From: Globodera rostochiensis
Lineage: Eukaryota; Nematoda; Chromadorea; Rhabditida; Heteroderidae
Length of the DNA stretch: 64,000 nucleotides
Direction: 5' to 3'
Assembly: GCA_018350325.1 (NCBI GenBank)
Contig: JAEVLN010000006.1
Location: 2,184,693-2,248,692 of the forward strand
Shown: positions 24,240 to 36,300 of the stretch, piece after piece
Layout: each line of letters begins with the position of its first letter
Position numbering within the stretch: the stretch's first letter is position 1
The notes under the pieces: generated by a model
What the model was told of the DNA's origin: nothing
Database searches by the model: none
Seen by the model: the letters and a program-made list of their open reading frames with translations, nothing else
Made by a program: the position numbers and the translations under genes

Positions 24240-25160
24240 TTCAAGGCTTCCAAACATCAAATTCTGGTTCATGCTGACCTTCCAGAACTCCAATTTCTGG
24301 GTTATCTGTCTTTCCGGAACCCCAATCTTTGGTTTATCTGGCTTTCCAGAACACCAAATTCTGGTTTATCTGGCTTTCCAGAACACCAAATTCTGGTTTA
24401 TCTGGCTTTCAGAACTCCAAATTATGGTTTATCTGGCTTTCCAGAACTCCAAATTATGGTTTATCTGGCTTTCCAGAACCCCAATCTTTGGTTTATCTGG
24501 CTTTCCAGAACAATTCTGGTTCATGCTAACTTTCCAGAACACCAAATTCTGGTTTTCCAAATTCCGGTTTATCTGGCTTTCCAGAACACCAAATTCTGGT
24601 TTATCTAGCTAGAACTCCAAATTATGGTTTATCTGGCTTTCCAGAACGCCAAATTATGGTTTATCTGGCTTTCCAGAACACCAAATTCTGGTTTATCTAG
24701 CTTTCCAGAACACCAAATTCTGGTTTATCTGGCTTTACAGAACTCCAAATTATGGTTTATCTGGCTTTCCAGAACCCCAAACTTTGGTTTATTTGGCTTT
24801 CCAGAACAATTCTGGTTCATGCTAACTTTCCAGAACACCAAATTCTGGTTTATCTAGCTAGAACTCCAAATTATGGTTTATCTGGCTTTCCAGAACTCCA
24901 AATTATGGTTTATCTGGCTTTCCAGAACACCAAATTCTGGTTTATCTAGCTTTCCAGAACTCCAAATTATGGTTTATCTGGCTTTCCAGAACTCCAAATT
25001 ATGGTTTATCTGGCTTTCCAGAACACCAAATTCAGGTTTATCTGGCTTTCCAGAACACCAAATTCTGGTTTATCTGGCTTTCCAGAACCCCAAACTTTGG
25101 TTTATCTGGCTTTCCAGAACACCAAATTCTGGTTTATCTGGCTTTCCAGAACACCAAATA
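24240..25160. repeat. 32-bp minisatellite, about 28 units
   Basis: Unit CTTTCCAGAACACCAAATTC plus TGGTTTATCTGG, with three sub-variants (ACACCAAATTC, ACTCCAAATTA, ACCCCAAACTTTG) in a mixed higher-order pattern. CCAGA...TCTGG within each unit is a short dyad. Long frames follow the repeat in all phases and are not genes. It runs straight into the ATATCCGG words at 25157 and then the right arm. Confidence 0.9.
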
Positions 25161-25391
25161 TCCGCGGATATCCGCGTATATACAGCGGATATATCCGGAT
25201 ACGTGGTTATTCATATCCGGATTTTTGTTAAGAATTGAACAAAAACAATGTTGCCAAGGCTTGAAACGGACACTTGACAACGAGACGAGACTCGAGACCC
25301 AAAAAAATCCCGAGAAATTTCTCAAAATCGAGCCCCGTAAAGACTCGAATAAATATTTATTGGATGTATAAAATAGGCGTATAAATACATA

Positions 25392-27090
25392 TTAATGGGG
25401 CTGTACAGAATTTCTGCTGAATATATTGATGAACGGCTTCAATTCTTTGCGGAAAGCCTTCCGATATTCCGAACTAATTAAATTAAACGAATTAAAAAAT
25501 AAATAAAAATGCTGTAAAAACCTCGTCAAATAAAGAATAGGGGCATTGGAGGCGGCGCTCACATTCAAAACAATGCCAATAATTTGGTTCCATTTCCAAT
25601 ATGCCATTGGCAAAAGCACAAAGTATGGCAAAATTATGGCAATAAAAAAGTCAAAGACGAAATAGCCGCTGATGTTCACGGAAACGATGATGAACAGCGA
25701 GCGGAATATGCGCATGTTTAATTGGTTTGAATTTGAATTGGACGGAGCTGAGCATTAAATTTAAAAATTTATTATTATTTTTAAATTCAATTTTGGTGAA
25801 TAAAACCGCAAATTACCCTTTTTGAAATGAAGCAAAATTGCAATAAGAGCATAAATTACGATGGTTGCCAACAATATAATGGTTACAATTTCATATAATA
25901 GATGCATCCAATTTTTGCTTTGGGTCTTAAACAATTTTATAGAAAATGCCAATGCCATAAAACGCAAAATAATAAAAACATTACAAAGGCAATTGTGCCA
26001 AGGTCTGTAAGGTCTGTCAGTGAGCCAATGATTAGCTTATCGTTGAGGGATCCAGAATTCAAATACAATGCACCCACATAAAACGCTCCAAACAGTCCGG
26101 CGATTGGCAAAACGACACAGCAAATGACGGCATTTTCATATTGTGCCGCCCTAAAAAGAATAAAACACGCCATTTTTAAATTTTGATTGCCCACGAAAAA
26201 TTTGGACGTACCCGGCCCCGATATGGCCAACCCCGACCCTGACTTTCCCGCCCCCGACGGGTCGGAGAGGAACCATATGTGGCACCAATAATCGGGCTAT
26301 GGGGCAGTTTGTGGTTCGGTAACCATCGTGGACGGCATCAAAGCCCTCATTAATCATTTAAAAATGAAAATATTGGCACACCGGAGTGGGAATAGCACAT
26401 AAAGCAGTCGGTCAATGCTCGTAAAAAACAGCAAAAGTGTTGTGCAACCAAAAGCGAAGAATGATGGCGACAGAATTCGCACAGCGATTGGAAATTCGAT
26501 CAAATAATGTCCCGAGAATACGGTATATACGAACAAAAAGTGGCCAGATTGGTGGACCATCTCGAAGAGCGAATAAAGTGCCAACAATTTGTTGGCCGAA
26601 CCGTCCAACTCCCTGGGGAATGGCATAATTTGTACTGCTTGAATTGTTAAAATACGATCTCGAGACCATACTTGACCCCGAGACTCGGACTCAAGACCCA
26701 GTTTTGTCCCCAAGACTCAAGACTAAACTTAAAAAATCCGAAAGTTTTTTCGAGTCAAGACCGAGACTCTCGAGCATCACTACTGGGTGAAGCCGGCTTT
26801 ATTGGGTCAAACTTTGTCCGAATTGTGACGAAAACGACCAAAAAATTCATAACAATTCCAACAGACGCCACAAATGTGTAAATTGAGGCGAAAACAACCA
26901 AAGTCCAAGACGGGCGCTCTTCAGCAAATTTGTTGTAAACCTTAAAATGTTAATTTGTAATTAAAATAAAAAGTATTAGACAATTAATTTATTTAAAAAT
27001 AAATTTAAAGAAATATTAAAATTGAAATTTAGTTTAGCCCACTTCATTTCGAATTGACTCAAAATCAATAGCAGTCGAATTTGTAGCCAT
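25392..27090 (-). pseudogene. srsx-type chemoreceptor, copy C, frameshifted
   Basis: All six exons are present on the minus strand: 27043-27090, 26784-26940, 26382-26634, 25817-26150, 25522-25747, 25392-25473. Five have the same lengths as the intact receptor (48, 157, 253, 226, 82 nt). Exon 4 here is 334 nt instead of 326, not a multiple of three, and the frame breaks near 25965 (FLLF then CVLWHW; the proper RFMALAFS continues in the next frame). TM5 onward is therefore lost. The intron before it has gained a CCCCGA/CCCCGGCC-rich insert at about 26205-26270. A recent pseudogene is likely. Confidence 0.8.
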
Positions 27091-28605
27091 TTTACAGTAT
27101 AAATTTTGTATACGGTATTCTTTTTGACGCAAATTTTAAAACATTATGAAATAAAAGCAAAAATGATGGAATTAATTGTTCAAATGTTTCGAACCGTTAA
27201 ATCAATTTAAACATTTAGAATTAGGAATTCAAATAATTAAACAAAACATTTCCTAGTGAAATTTAAACACAAATTTCAACTTTCTAATGGCATTACGGGC
27301 TTTTAGGAGTCCGTCGAAGGCTTAAAATGCTCCAATAGTATAAACCCAACCTTAATTACAATAAAAAGAATTTTAACATAATTATGTTTTACCCACCTGT
27401 TCCATTTGACAGCCGTACAACATTTTAATAATCATATTATATTCAATTAGACATTCATTAACAAAGTGTTCATTAGGTCATTATATAATCACAAATGTGC
27501 AATAATATGAACACAGACAGCCCCACAATTTGTTGCTCAAAAATGTAATGTAATTAAAAACTAATCAAAAACTCTGTCATTTATTATTTGGACTGAATGA
27601 ATGCCTAATTGAATTTGTTGCATAATAAATTGTTTAAACTGGGCTGCCAAATGGCAACAGGTTCCGTGGCTTTGACATTTTGTAGTAGTCCATGACGCCG
27701 ATTCAAGATGAACAATTTAAAATTTAAATCGTTGACAAAATTAAAATCCGTTGATTTAAAATAAATAGACAAATGGAACTCGAATTAAATCAAATTAGAC
27801 TAAGAAAAGAGAATAACGATTTTATTAAATATGCAAAATAATAAATGTAGGAGCGTGCAGGCTACCTATACTTGGAAACGGACTTTGCACGAATACTTTT
27901 TGCGAAACATATTGCAAAAAAGCCTAAAACAGAAGGCGCGAGAATTAAATAAAAATTATTTTATTTAATTAATCCTAGCTAATATGCCAAATTTGGAATG
28001 CGATCTTTAAAAAGTTTAATAAGGTTAAAATTTAAACTTTTAACTCAAACAAAAATTCTTGGGATTTGCATTTTTTCGGGCTAAAATTATCAATTTTATT
28101 AAACCTAATCATTTTTTGTGCTTTAACATTTTTACGCAACTAAAGTATCATCACAATTAAACATAAAAAGCAATTTTTATACTTTGTAATTAAAATTTAA
28201 TATCATAACTCAGACACCAATTTTTTTGGTTGCCAACCATGAAAATATTGCTTATTCGTGCCAAAATGAATTGAAGACAACAATAATTTGCTGAAAGGGC
28301 CCCGTTTGAGTTTTGAATTCAGATTTCTTTCAACAATAATTTTTTTGCCCATTAATTCCATCAGAAACTTTTTGAAAGGTTTGAATTGCCATATTCGAGA
28401 ATCAACAAAATTATACAGACAACATTAAAATTGAAATGGCATCCTAAATTTTGAATTTTGTGGGATTTTAATTTCCTTCAGGTCTAATTTAATTTAGGTA
28501 AACTTGAAGGACTCAAATGAAAAGTGTTGTGTGTTTTATCGGGTTTTGAGTCTCGGTAATTTTTAGGTCTCGAGCATCCCTGATGGGGGGTATGTAACTA
28601 GTTAG
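27091..28605. other. Right-arm intergenic DNA, partly unique
   Basis: 27091-27960 matches the left arm (2430 back to about 1620, and 12419 back to about 11620). 27960-28500 has no left-arm counterpart and replaces the TACGATA foldback region. 28540-28590 carries GAGTCTCGG/CTCGAG words ending GCATCCCTG, the remnant of a CTCGAG-type element. No exon seen. Confidence 0.6.
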
Positions 28606-28669
28606 TAGAGCCCGGTCGAGACGAGAATCTCGTCTCGAGATCTCGCTCGAAGCTCAAGTCCGGGCTCTA
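28606..28669. mobile_element. 64-bp CTCGAG hairpin element
   Basis: Begins TAGAGCCCGG and ends CCGGGCTCTA, with CGAGACGAGAATCTCGTCTCG inside (split here as CGAGACGAGAAT and CTCGTCTCG). It is nearly a single perfect hairpin and is the shortest member of the family. GTAACTAGT occurs on both sides (with three extra bases on the left), a possible target duplication. Confidence 0.7.
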
Positions 28670-28797
28670 GTAACTAGTGTAGATATTTGTAATGGAAAAT
28701 ATTTTTTTTAAAGAATTCATCATAAAAAGCCGAAATATGTAGGATGTTAAAAAGCAATTTACATTCACCAAAAGGTCTGTGGGCTTAACCACCCTTT

Positions 28798-29327
28798 TCA
28801 AATAATATCTTTCAAAATTTTAATCAAATTTTTCATCACTTCTTCATTGTACACTTTCAATTCAACGCGCAATTGATCAATTTCCTCCCATTTCTGATCA
28901 TTCCCCGATTTGCGAAGGTCATTTTGTAAAAAATTCCATTCGTCGATTTTTGAATGATTTAAATAATAAGCATAATTCCAATAATCTTCATTTTGCAGTA
29001 TTTGTTCAATTTGTTCGACTATTTCACGAACATTTTGTGGCATTATAAAGTCCCGCAAAATTTTGATCAAATTTTTCATCATTTGTTCAAAATTGGGCTT
29101 CTTTTCTGTTTCCTTATTGAAAACCCATTTGTTGTACGAATTCTTCCATTCATTGCGAAATTGTTCAATTTCCTCCCATTTCTGATTATTCCCCGATTTG
29201 CGAAGGTCGTATTCCAAAAGATTCCATTCGTCCATTTTTGAATTATTTAAATAAGCATAATTCCAATCGTCGTTTTGCAGCATTTGTTCAATTTTCTTGA
29301 TAATTTCACGACCAATTTGGTGCAATT
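28798..29327 (-). CDS. Terminal exon of two-repeat helical protein, copy C
   Basis: Inverted copy of 10228-10757: acceptor (gtccag) just above 29327, open to the stop at 28798-28800. The second module is the more diverged one (YWNYAYYLNHS; RVELKVYNEE lacks one residue), yet length changes are whole codons, so frame is kept. It lies about 1 kb downstream of the stop of secreted gene C, as copy B does after gene A. An upstream exon is needed for the start; not found. Confidence 0.7.
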
Positions 29328-29369
29328 CTGGACAAAATGTAGAATTGGGTTACTATTCACTAGAACCCG

Positions 29370-29650
29370 GAATTTTGAAAAAACCTGGATCTGGATTTTG
29401 GAAATGATCTGGATCTGGATTTTGGAAATGATCTGGATTTGGATTTGGAAATGATCTGGATCTAGATTTTGGAAATGATCTGGATCTGGATTTTGGAAAT
29501 GATCTGGATCTGGATTTTGGAAATGATCTGGATTTGGATTTTGGAAATGATCTGGATCTGGATTTTGGAAATGATCTGGATTTGGATTTGGAAATGATCT
29601 GGATCTGGATTTACCTGGATTAAAAACGAGGTTTTCTGGATATCCAGATC
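29370..29650. repeat. 24-bp GATCTGGATTTTGGAAAT minisatellite
   Basis: About ten units of GATCTGGATCTGGATTTTGG plus AAAT, with 18-bp variants. It starts after CTAGAACCCGGAATTTTG and ends GATATCCAGATCCAGAGTG, so the ends are partly complementary. It replaces left-arm sequence between the secreted gene and the repeat-domain exon. Confidence 0.8.
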
Positions 29651-29734
29651 CAGAGTGCCCGACGAAAATACCTGGAGGGAACGGGGGACGGGGATGAGAA
29701 TGGCCGGGCTATATGTACCTATCTTGTTAAAATA

Positions 29735-30225
29735 CATTTTAACTAGGGTAGAAGCCGGGGGGGAATCCCCGGTCAAACCGGGGACGGGGATACCGGGGAT
29801 CCCCGTTTTTGGGGATGGGCAAAGCGGGGAACGGGGACGGGGATGAGAATGGCCGGGCTATACATATCTTGTTAAAATACATTTTAACTAGGGTAGAAGC
29901 TGGGGGGGGGGGGGGGGGATCCACGGTCAAACCGAGGACGGGGATACCGGAGACGGACAAACCGGGGATCCCTTTTTTGGGGATGGGCAAACCGGGAAAC
30001 GGGGACGGGGATGAGAAGGGCCGGGCTATATATAATCATGTTAAAATACATTTTAACTAGGGTAGAAGCTGGGGGGGGGGGGATCCCCGGTCAAACCGAG
30101 GACGGGGATACCGGGGACGGACAAACCGGGGATCCCCGTTTTTGGGGATGGGCAAACCGGGGAACGGGGATGAAAAGGGCCGGGGATCCCCGGTTTCGCC
30201 GTCCCCGTCCCCATGGCTTTCTTAC
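29735..30225. repeat. Triplicated CCGGGGATCCCCGG-family element
   Basis: Three head-to-tail units of about 160 bp, each starting AACTAGGGTAGAAGC plus a G run, then GGGGATCCCCGGTCAAACCG-type words and ending in GGCCGGGCTATA ... TTAAAATACATTTT. It is the same family as 21166-21327. Confidence 0.75.
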
Positions 30226-30356
30226 CCTAATTATAACTGTTAATCGCATAATGGAAATCCGGGGGATGGGAATTTGCTGAACAAAAATTTTCTAATGCGA
30301 TCGCGATATGCCCAAAAAATGCGATAAATATTTTAAAATCCAGCAACAAAATGGGA

Positions 30357-33300
30357 TCATCTTTTATTATAATAATTAACCAGAACCCAAATAATTGCAT
30401 TTTGGAATTTTTTGATGAAATTTGTTAAAAAAATTATTCGATTAATATAACCGTTGTGTGGACTGAAGTCGATGTTTATGGCCTTGCCAAAGTTTACCAA
30501 ATTTTCACCAAAATATTTTCTGAGATTCTTTTCTATTCTAAAATATTATAAGCAACAAAAATTCGTATTAAACGAATTTTACTTACGATTTTTCTTTGCA
30601 TAATTCCTCTTTCACCAAAATAAAATGGCCAATTGCAATTTCAATTGATTCATATTTTGGAATTTTGTTGCCCGACGCCATTTCCTCCAATAAATCTTCA
30701 ACAAAATGTGCCAAAACACAAAATTCATTATTAGGTTTTTTTTTAATTTTTATTTTTTCAACATTTTCTTCTAATCCTTTTAAATTATATAAAATTGTAA
30801 AAAAAATTTGTGAATCCGACGAATTCAGCCAAATTTGAGGTTGATTTTTCAATTCGCCAAGTTTCTTCGTCACCTTCAACATTTCGTAGAATGTTGTTGG
30901 CGTGTTGTTGGACATATGCATAACAAGGAAGTTTTCTATAAAATAATTAACTAATTAATAAAATAAATTTAAACTTTCAATAAATGATCAATAGGGCCAA
31001 ATATGCACGAAAAATATTTTGTTTTTAGTCAAATTTGCTCGTTAAAAAAGATCCTATTCGGTCCTAAAAATACCTATTTTGGGATTTTCGATCCTAAAAT
31101 AGGGCCAATCCTATTTCGGGTATTTGAGGATTTTTTTGAGCCTATTTTGGCGACATTTTTGAACTTTTGTGCCTATTTTGCGCTTTTTCAAAAAATTTCT
31201 TAAGAAAAATGAAATAAAATTCGAAATTCTCTTGCCTTGATCACCATTTTTTTTGAAAAATTTTTATAAAAATAAAATAAAATTCAAATTTTTTTTTGTC
31301 AGAATCCTTCATAGAATTTCTTGTTTTTTAGGCGCTTTTTTGCAATTTTTTTTTTGCAAAAAGTAGCAGCTCTACTGATTGGTAATTTTCATATGTAAGA
31401 AACAAATTTTTAAGCTATCATTGTTATTTTTACAATTTTGATCCTATTTTGGCACTTTTTCTCACCTATTTAAAATCTATTTTGAGATTTTTCGATCCAA
31501 AAAATATTAGTCCTGATAATTAATTAATGAAATAAATTTAAACTTTCGATAAATGATCATTGATCAATATCACCTTGGACTTCTTCCTGCCTTAACTTTT
31601 CTATATTTTCCTTTTGCAAATAATCGGGAAACTTCCAATTTGGCATATTAATTTTAACCATTTCGTGTGAAATGTTTATTTTAAATTCGAAAAGGCTATC
31701 CAAATAATCCTTTACCTTTCCTCGGCACCCAAAAGCGAATCCAAATGCCTTTAAATATTTTGCCGCCAACTCCGATTGTTCAATTTGTAACGATAAACGA
31801 AATGCCAAAGAAAAAAGAAATTTGAAAAATTTCGCATTAATTCTGAGTGGAAATGTTTTTCGCTTTATAAACTTAAGTTGCTCCGTTGACGCGACATTTT
31901 GCATTGTTTGGACAAAGTCCAATTCCGTGCCAATTTCACATATTGACGCCGATTTACTTGAAAATTTTTTTTGTTAAAGTAAATTAAATATTAATTTTAA
32001 AGCATTCTCATTTAAAAAGATCTACTGCACAACTGATATGCATGTCTACAAAAGACTGCACAAACTAACCCCTTAATAAATTTAATTTATATTTTGTTGT
32101 TTCAATTAATAAAAATTAATTTAATTTCTTAATTTGTTATAGAGTTGGCCGGAACCGGGATTTTTGTGAAAACCCGGGATCGGGATTGAGAAAATTAAAA
32201 CCCCGGGATTTTATAAGGGGGAAATTCAGTCCCAAAATTGGACAAAGTCCAATTCCGTGCCAATTTCACATATTGACGCCGATTTACTTGAACATTTTTT
32301 TTGTTAAAATGAAATTAAATATTTAATTTTTAATATTCATAATATATTTTGTTTCAATTAATAAAAATTAATTTCTTTCTTAATTTGTTATAGAGTTGGC
32401 CGGAACCGGGATTTTTGTGAAAACCCGGGATCGGGATTGAGAAAATTAAAACCCCGGGATTTTATAAGGGGGAAATTCAGTCCCAAAATTGGACACTTCA
32501 GTACCAGTCCCGATCCCGGCCTATGATTTTCTCACCTTTCTGTTAGCGTATAAAGACGTTCCAGAAAGTGTTCAGCCAATTTTAGAGGGAATTCCATTAT
32601 TTGGACATTTTCGTCATATTTAACTTTGTCAGAATATTTTTTGAACGTTTCAAAAAATTTTTGACCAAATTTTGTAATATTTTCTTTTAATTTCCAGGAA
32701 CCCCATTTAAAGTTGCATGCGCTTGTGCAACTGTACTCCTCAATTATTTGATCCAAAAGTGCCAAAAGTTCGTTTAATGTTTTTTCGGAAAATATTTTTT
32801 TTGTTTTAAAATTTTTTTTTAAATGATTCAATATTTTAACCTTTTTGTCATCGTACAAGATATTTTTTAGAGTTTGAAGTAAAAATTGAAATTCGTTTAA
32901 TTCAAACAGTTGTTCATTTTTGTTTGAATAATCCTTATTATCAACGACAATTTTGCGCAATGCTTCTGCAAATTGTCTCACTCCTTAATTAGTTTAGTTA
33001 TAAAATAAAAGTTTTAATATAAAATATTTTATTATATTTATTAAAAAATAACAAAAAAAATTAATATAATAATAAACCAATAAAAACACCCGCCTTTGCA
33101 TTGATCGACATTTCTTTGAATGACGCTTGGGTAATTTCTTAGCGGTTCATTGAAAAATGCAAGCTAAATTGAGCCCAAAAAGTGATATATTATTTATTAT
33201 TAAATAGAAACCGGATCAATATGCCCGAAAAAAGGCCATATGAACATAAAACTAAAATTAATAAAATGCCGAAATAGAATTCGCATTTTGAAAAAGCCGT

Positions 33301-36300
33301 GCCCGGGTTTTTAGTTGCATTTTTTCATGCTTTTCGTTAGAGACCGGGCTTGAGCTTCGAGCGAGATCTCGAGTCGAGATTCTCGAAAAAATCTCAGTCT
33401 CGAAAAATCTCGTGAAGCTCATTTTTAGTCGAGCGAGATCTCGAGGTCGAGATTCTCGAAAAATTTCGGGTCTCGAAAAACCTCGAGCCGGAACAGTCGA
33501 GATTCGAGATTTTTGATCAAAATTGAAATTTTTTCAAAATTCACCAAACTCCACCAAATTTTGGTAAAGGTAAGAAGGGAGTACTAGAAGCATGTCTGCA
33601 GAATTTGGTCACGAAATATAACAGCTGTGTCCAAGGTTTTAAATTAAATGTGTTTGACCATAGGCTGTCTGCCGGTAAGAAAATTGTTATTTAAAAGAAA
33701 TTGTTCAAAAATATAAGTTTTTGAGAATTTTTAGTCACTTTTGAGTGGGGGAGGGGGGGGGGTCGGCGGTGCCGATAGGCGCGGCCGAGAAAATTTGAAT
33801 TTTCGACTAATTTGTTAAGGGATTTGCAACCAAAATTTTAAAAATGCGGTAATTTTTTGAAGCTTTTTAGGAGTAAGAGAGGTCCAGTAAGGCAAAATTT
33901 TACAAAAATTGGCAATCTTTGTTTAAAAAAGCAGTGTTGTTCATGAAAAATGTTTGGGCTCGAGATCGAGAATCTCGTGCTTCCTTCGAGCGAGATCTCG
34001 AGTCGAGATTCTCGAAAAAATCTCGGTCTTGAAAAATCTCGTGAAGCTCATTTTTAGTCGAGCGAGATCTCGAGTCGAGATTCTCGAAAAAATCTCGGTC
34101 TCGAAAAATCTCGTGAAGCTCATTTTTAGTCGAGCGAGATCTCGAGTCGAGATTCTCGAAAAAATCTCGGTCTCGAAAAATCTCGTGAAGCTCATTTTTA
34201 GTCGAGCGAGATCTCGAGGTCGAGATTTTTCGAGAATCTCGTCGAGATTTTTCGAGATCCTCGAGACGAGATCTCGTCTCGACCGGTCTCTACTTTTCGT
34301 TGCCTACAAATTTCAAAAATATGCTTCAAAACCCAAACATTTGTCCAAAAAAAGTTAAACCAACACGAAAAGGCCATTTTGGCCCAAATTCTTCAAGGCT
34401 TATGAGCATACAAAATATGCAAAAGCATATAATTCGGTCATTTTCTTAGAATATTTAAACTTTTAACAGAAATAGTAAAAAAATGCAAATTAATATTCTT
34501 TACTTTGATTAATTTTTATATACTAGGTAATTGTTTAAAATTTACATTAATTAATTGATATATAATTAACATACCATAAAACTGTCAAGAATCTCACTAT
34601 CAGTGGAATAAACATCTTTGCACTCATTCTCACGTTTAGCGAAAAAGTAATTGAGGAATTCTTTATAGGCGAACCTTGTACGATACAATGCCCTCCCAAA
34701 ACTGAGCAATGCGCAGTGAACCAATTTCTCCATTGACTTTAGCACTGTTTTAATTGGCATTTTTTAAATTTAAAAATAGTTTTAACATTAACTTAAAGAA
34801 TATTTTATTCATCAATAAAAAAAATGTTAGTCCGATTATCATCAACATTGCCGTTAAAATGTTTTGGTACGACGGTTTCGTGCGAAAAATGTTAATTTGA
34901 ATTTTCTTAATAAAAAAACCTCCTTTTCCATTTTTTTAATGCAATAAGCATTATATTTTTTGTTGCAAATTTGTTGCAAATCTTTAAAAATTGAGTTCAA
35001 CCTGGCGTTTTTTTCCCAATGATTTCAACAAAGTACTGCTTCACAAATGTGTAAAGTGCTGGCGGTTGTTGTTCAAATGCTTGAACATTATTATTGCTTT
35101 TGTCGTCTATTATTCTCTCCGCCTCAATTAAAATAATTTCGCTCATTTTGTACACCTCAAATGATGTCAATGAAAAATCGGAGAGCTTCAGCACGAATTT
35201 GAAATTTTCTGCAATTAACGAAAAAAATGATTTACATTTTTGTTTTTTGAAATTTTTAAATAATAATTCATACGAATGTATTGGTCGTGTTCCGCTGTAT
35301 GTTCTGTAAGGTTTTGATTTGTAAATTCAGTCCAAGACAATTCGTTAAAACTTTCATCACCGTGACATTGAATAATTTTAAATGGGCATATCCTTAAATT
35401 GCATTTTGAATTTTGAAATTGAAAAAACAAAATGATAACAATTAAAGTTGTCAAAATAATGACTGACTATCAGGATAGACACCTTTTTAAAACCAGAAAT
35501 CAAAAAAACAGAATTTTGAAGCTCAAACCGACCAGAAAAATTCTGACAGAAATTTTAAAAAAAACCGAATTAAATATTACATCTAACACAAATGATTACA
35601 AATCAAAAAGCTAATGTAAAAACTTTTACAAATGGGAGAAGTCCGGCGGTGCCAATATTTTTTTTTCTTCTTAAAAAATTTTGAAAAATAGTATTCTAGT
35701 GTCCAAAACGACCAGAAATTTTGATAAATCAAGAATTAGAACAACACCCCCTGAAGACTATATACATTAGAGACCGGACTTGAGTTTCGAGCGAGATGTC
35801 GAGACGAGATTCTCGAAAAATCTCGCCGCCGGAACAGTCGAGATTATTTTATACGCCGACAAAAGAGTTTCTATTTGCCTTACAAATCGAGTCAAGCCAA
35901 AAAATTTAATAACTAAAGATCGTAATAAGATAGGTATCAGAAAATAAATTGAAAAAATTCCGTATTTATTCCGTATTTTTAGCTACGGAATTTCACGGAA
36001 TCCGGAACGGAAGACATCCCCGATACATACATACTGTGATGCATGAGAGTCTCGTTCTCGAGTCTTGGGGTCAAGTCTCGGTCTCGAGTCTCGGGGTCAA
36101 GTTTCGGTCTCGAGTCTCGGGGTCAAGTATCGGTCTCGAGTCTCGGTAAATTTTGGGTCTCGTGCATCACTATTACATACCAATTGGTGTCACATTTAGT
36201 CGACAAAATTTTATACGCCGACAAAAGAGTTTCTATATGCCTTTTGTCAAAGCTTTCGCGTTCCTTATGATATACATAATAATGAAATCTAAAAAAAAAG

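Noticed and set aside
24240..25160. Long frames reading MVYLAFQNTKFWFIW-type repeats as a repetitive protein
   Set aside because: The unit is 32 bp, not a multiple of three, and all phases stay open; no start, splice site or codon bias. It is a minisatellite.
24240..25160. CRISPR-like array
   Set aside because: Units are contiguous without unique spacers and the genome is eukaryotic.
29462..30280. Ile/Gln- and Gly-rich frames on both strands
   Set aside because: Products of the 24-bp GATCTGGATTTTGG repeat and the triplicated CCGGGG element.
33941..34358. Protein of repeated SRVEILEKISV units
   Set aside because: Both strands give repeat proteins here because the DNA is a 67-bp tandem of CTCGAG words inside a transposed element.
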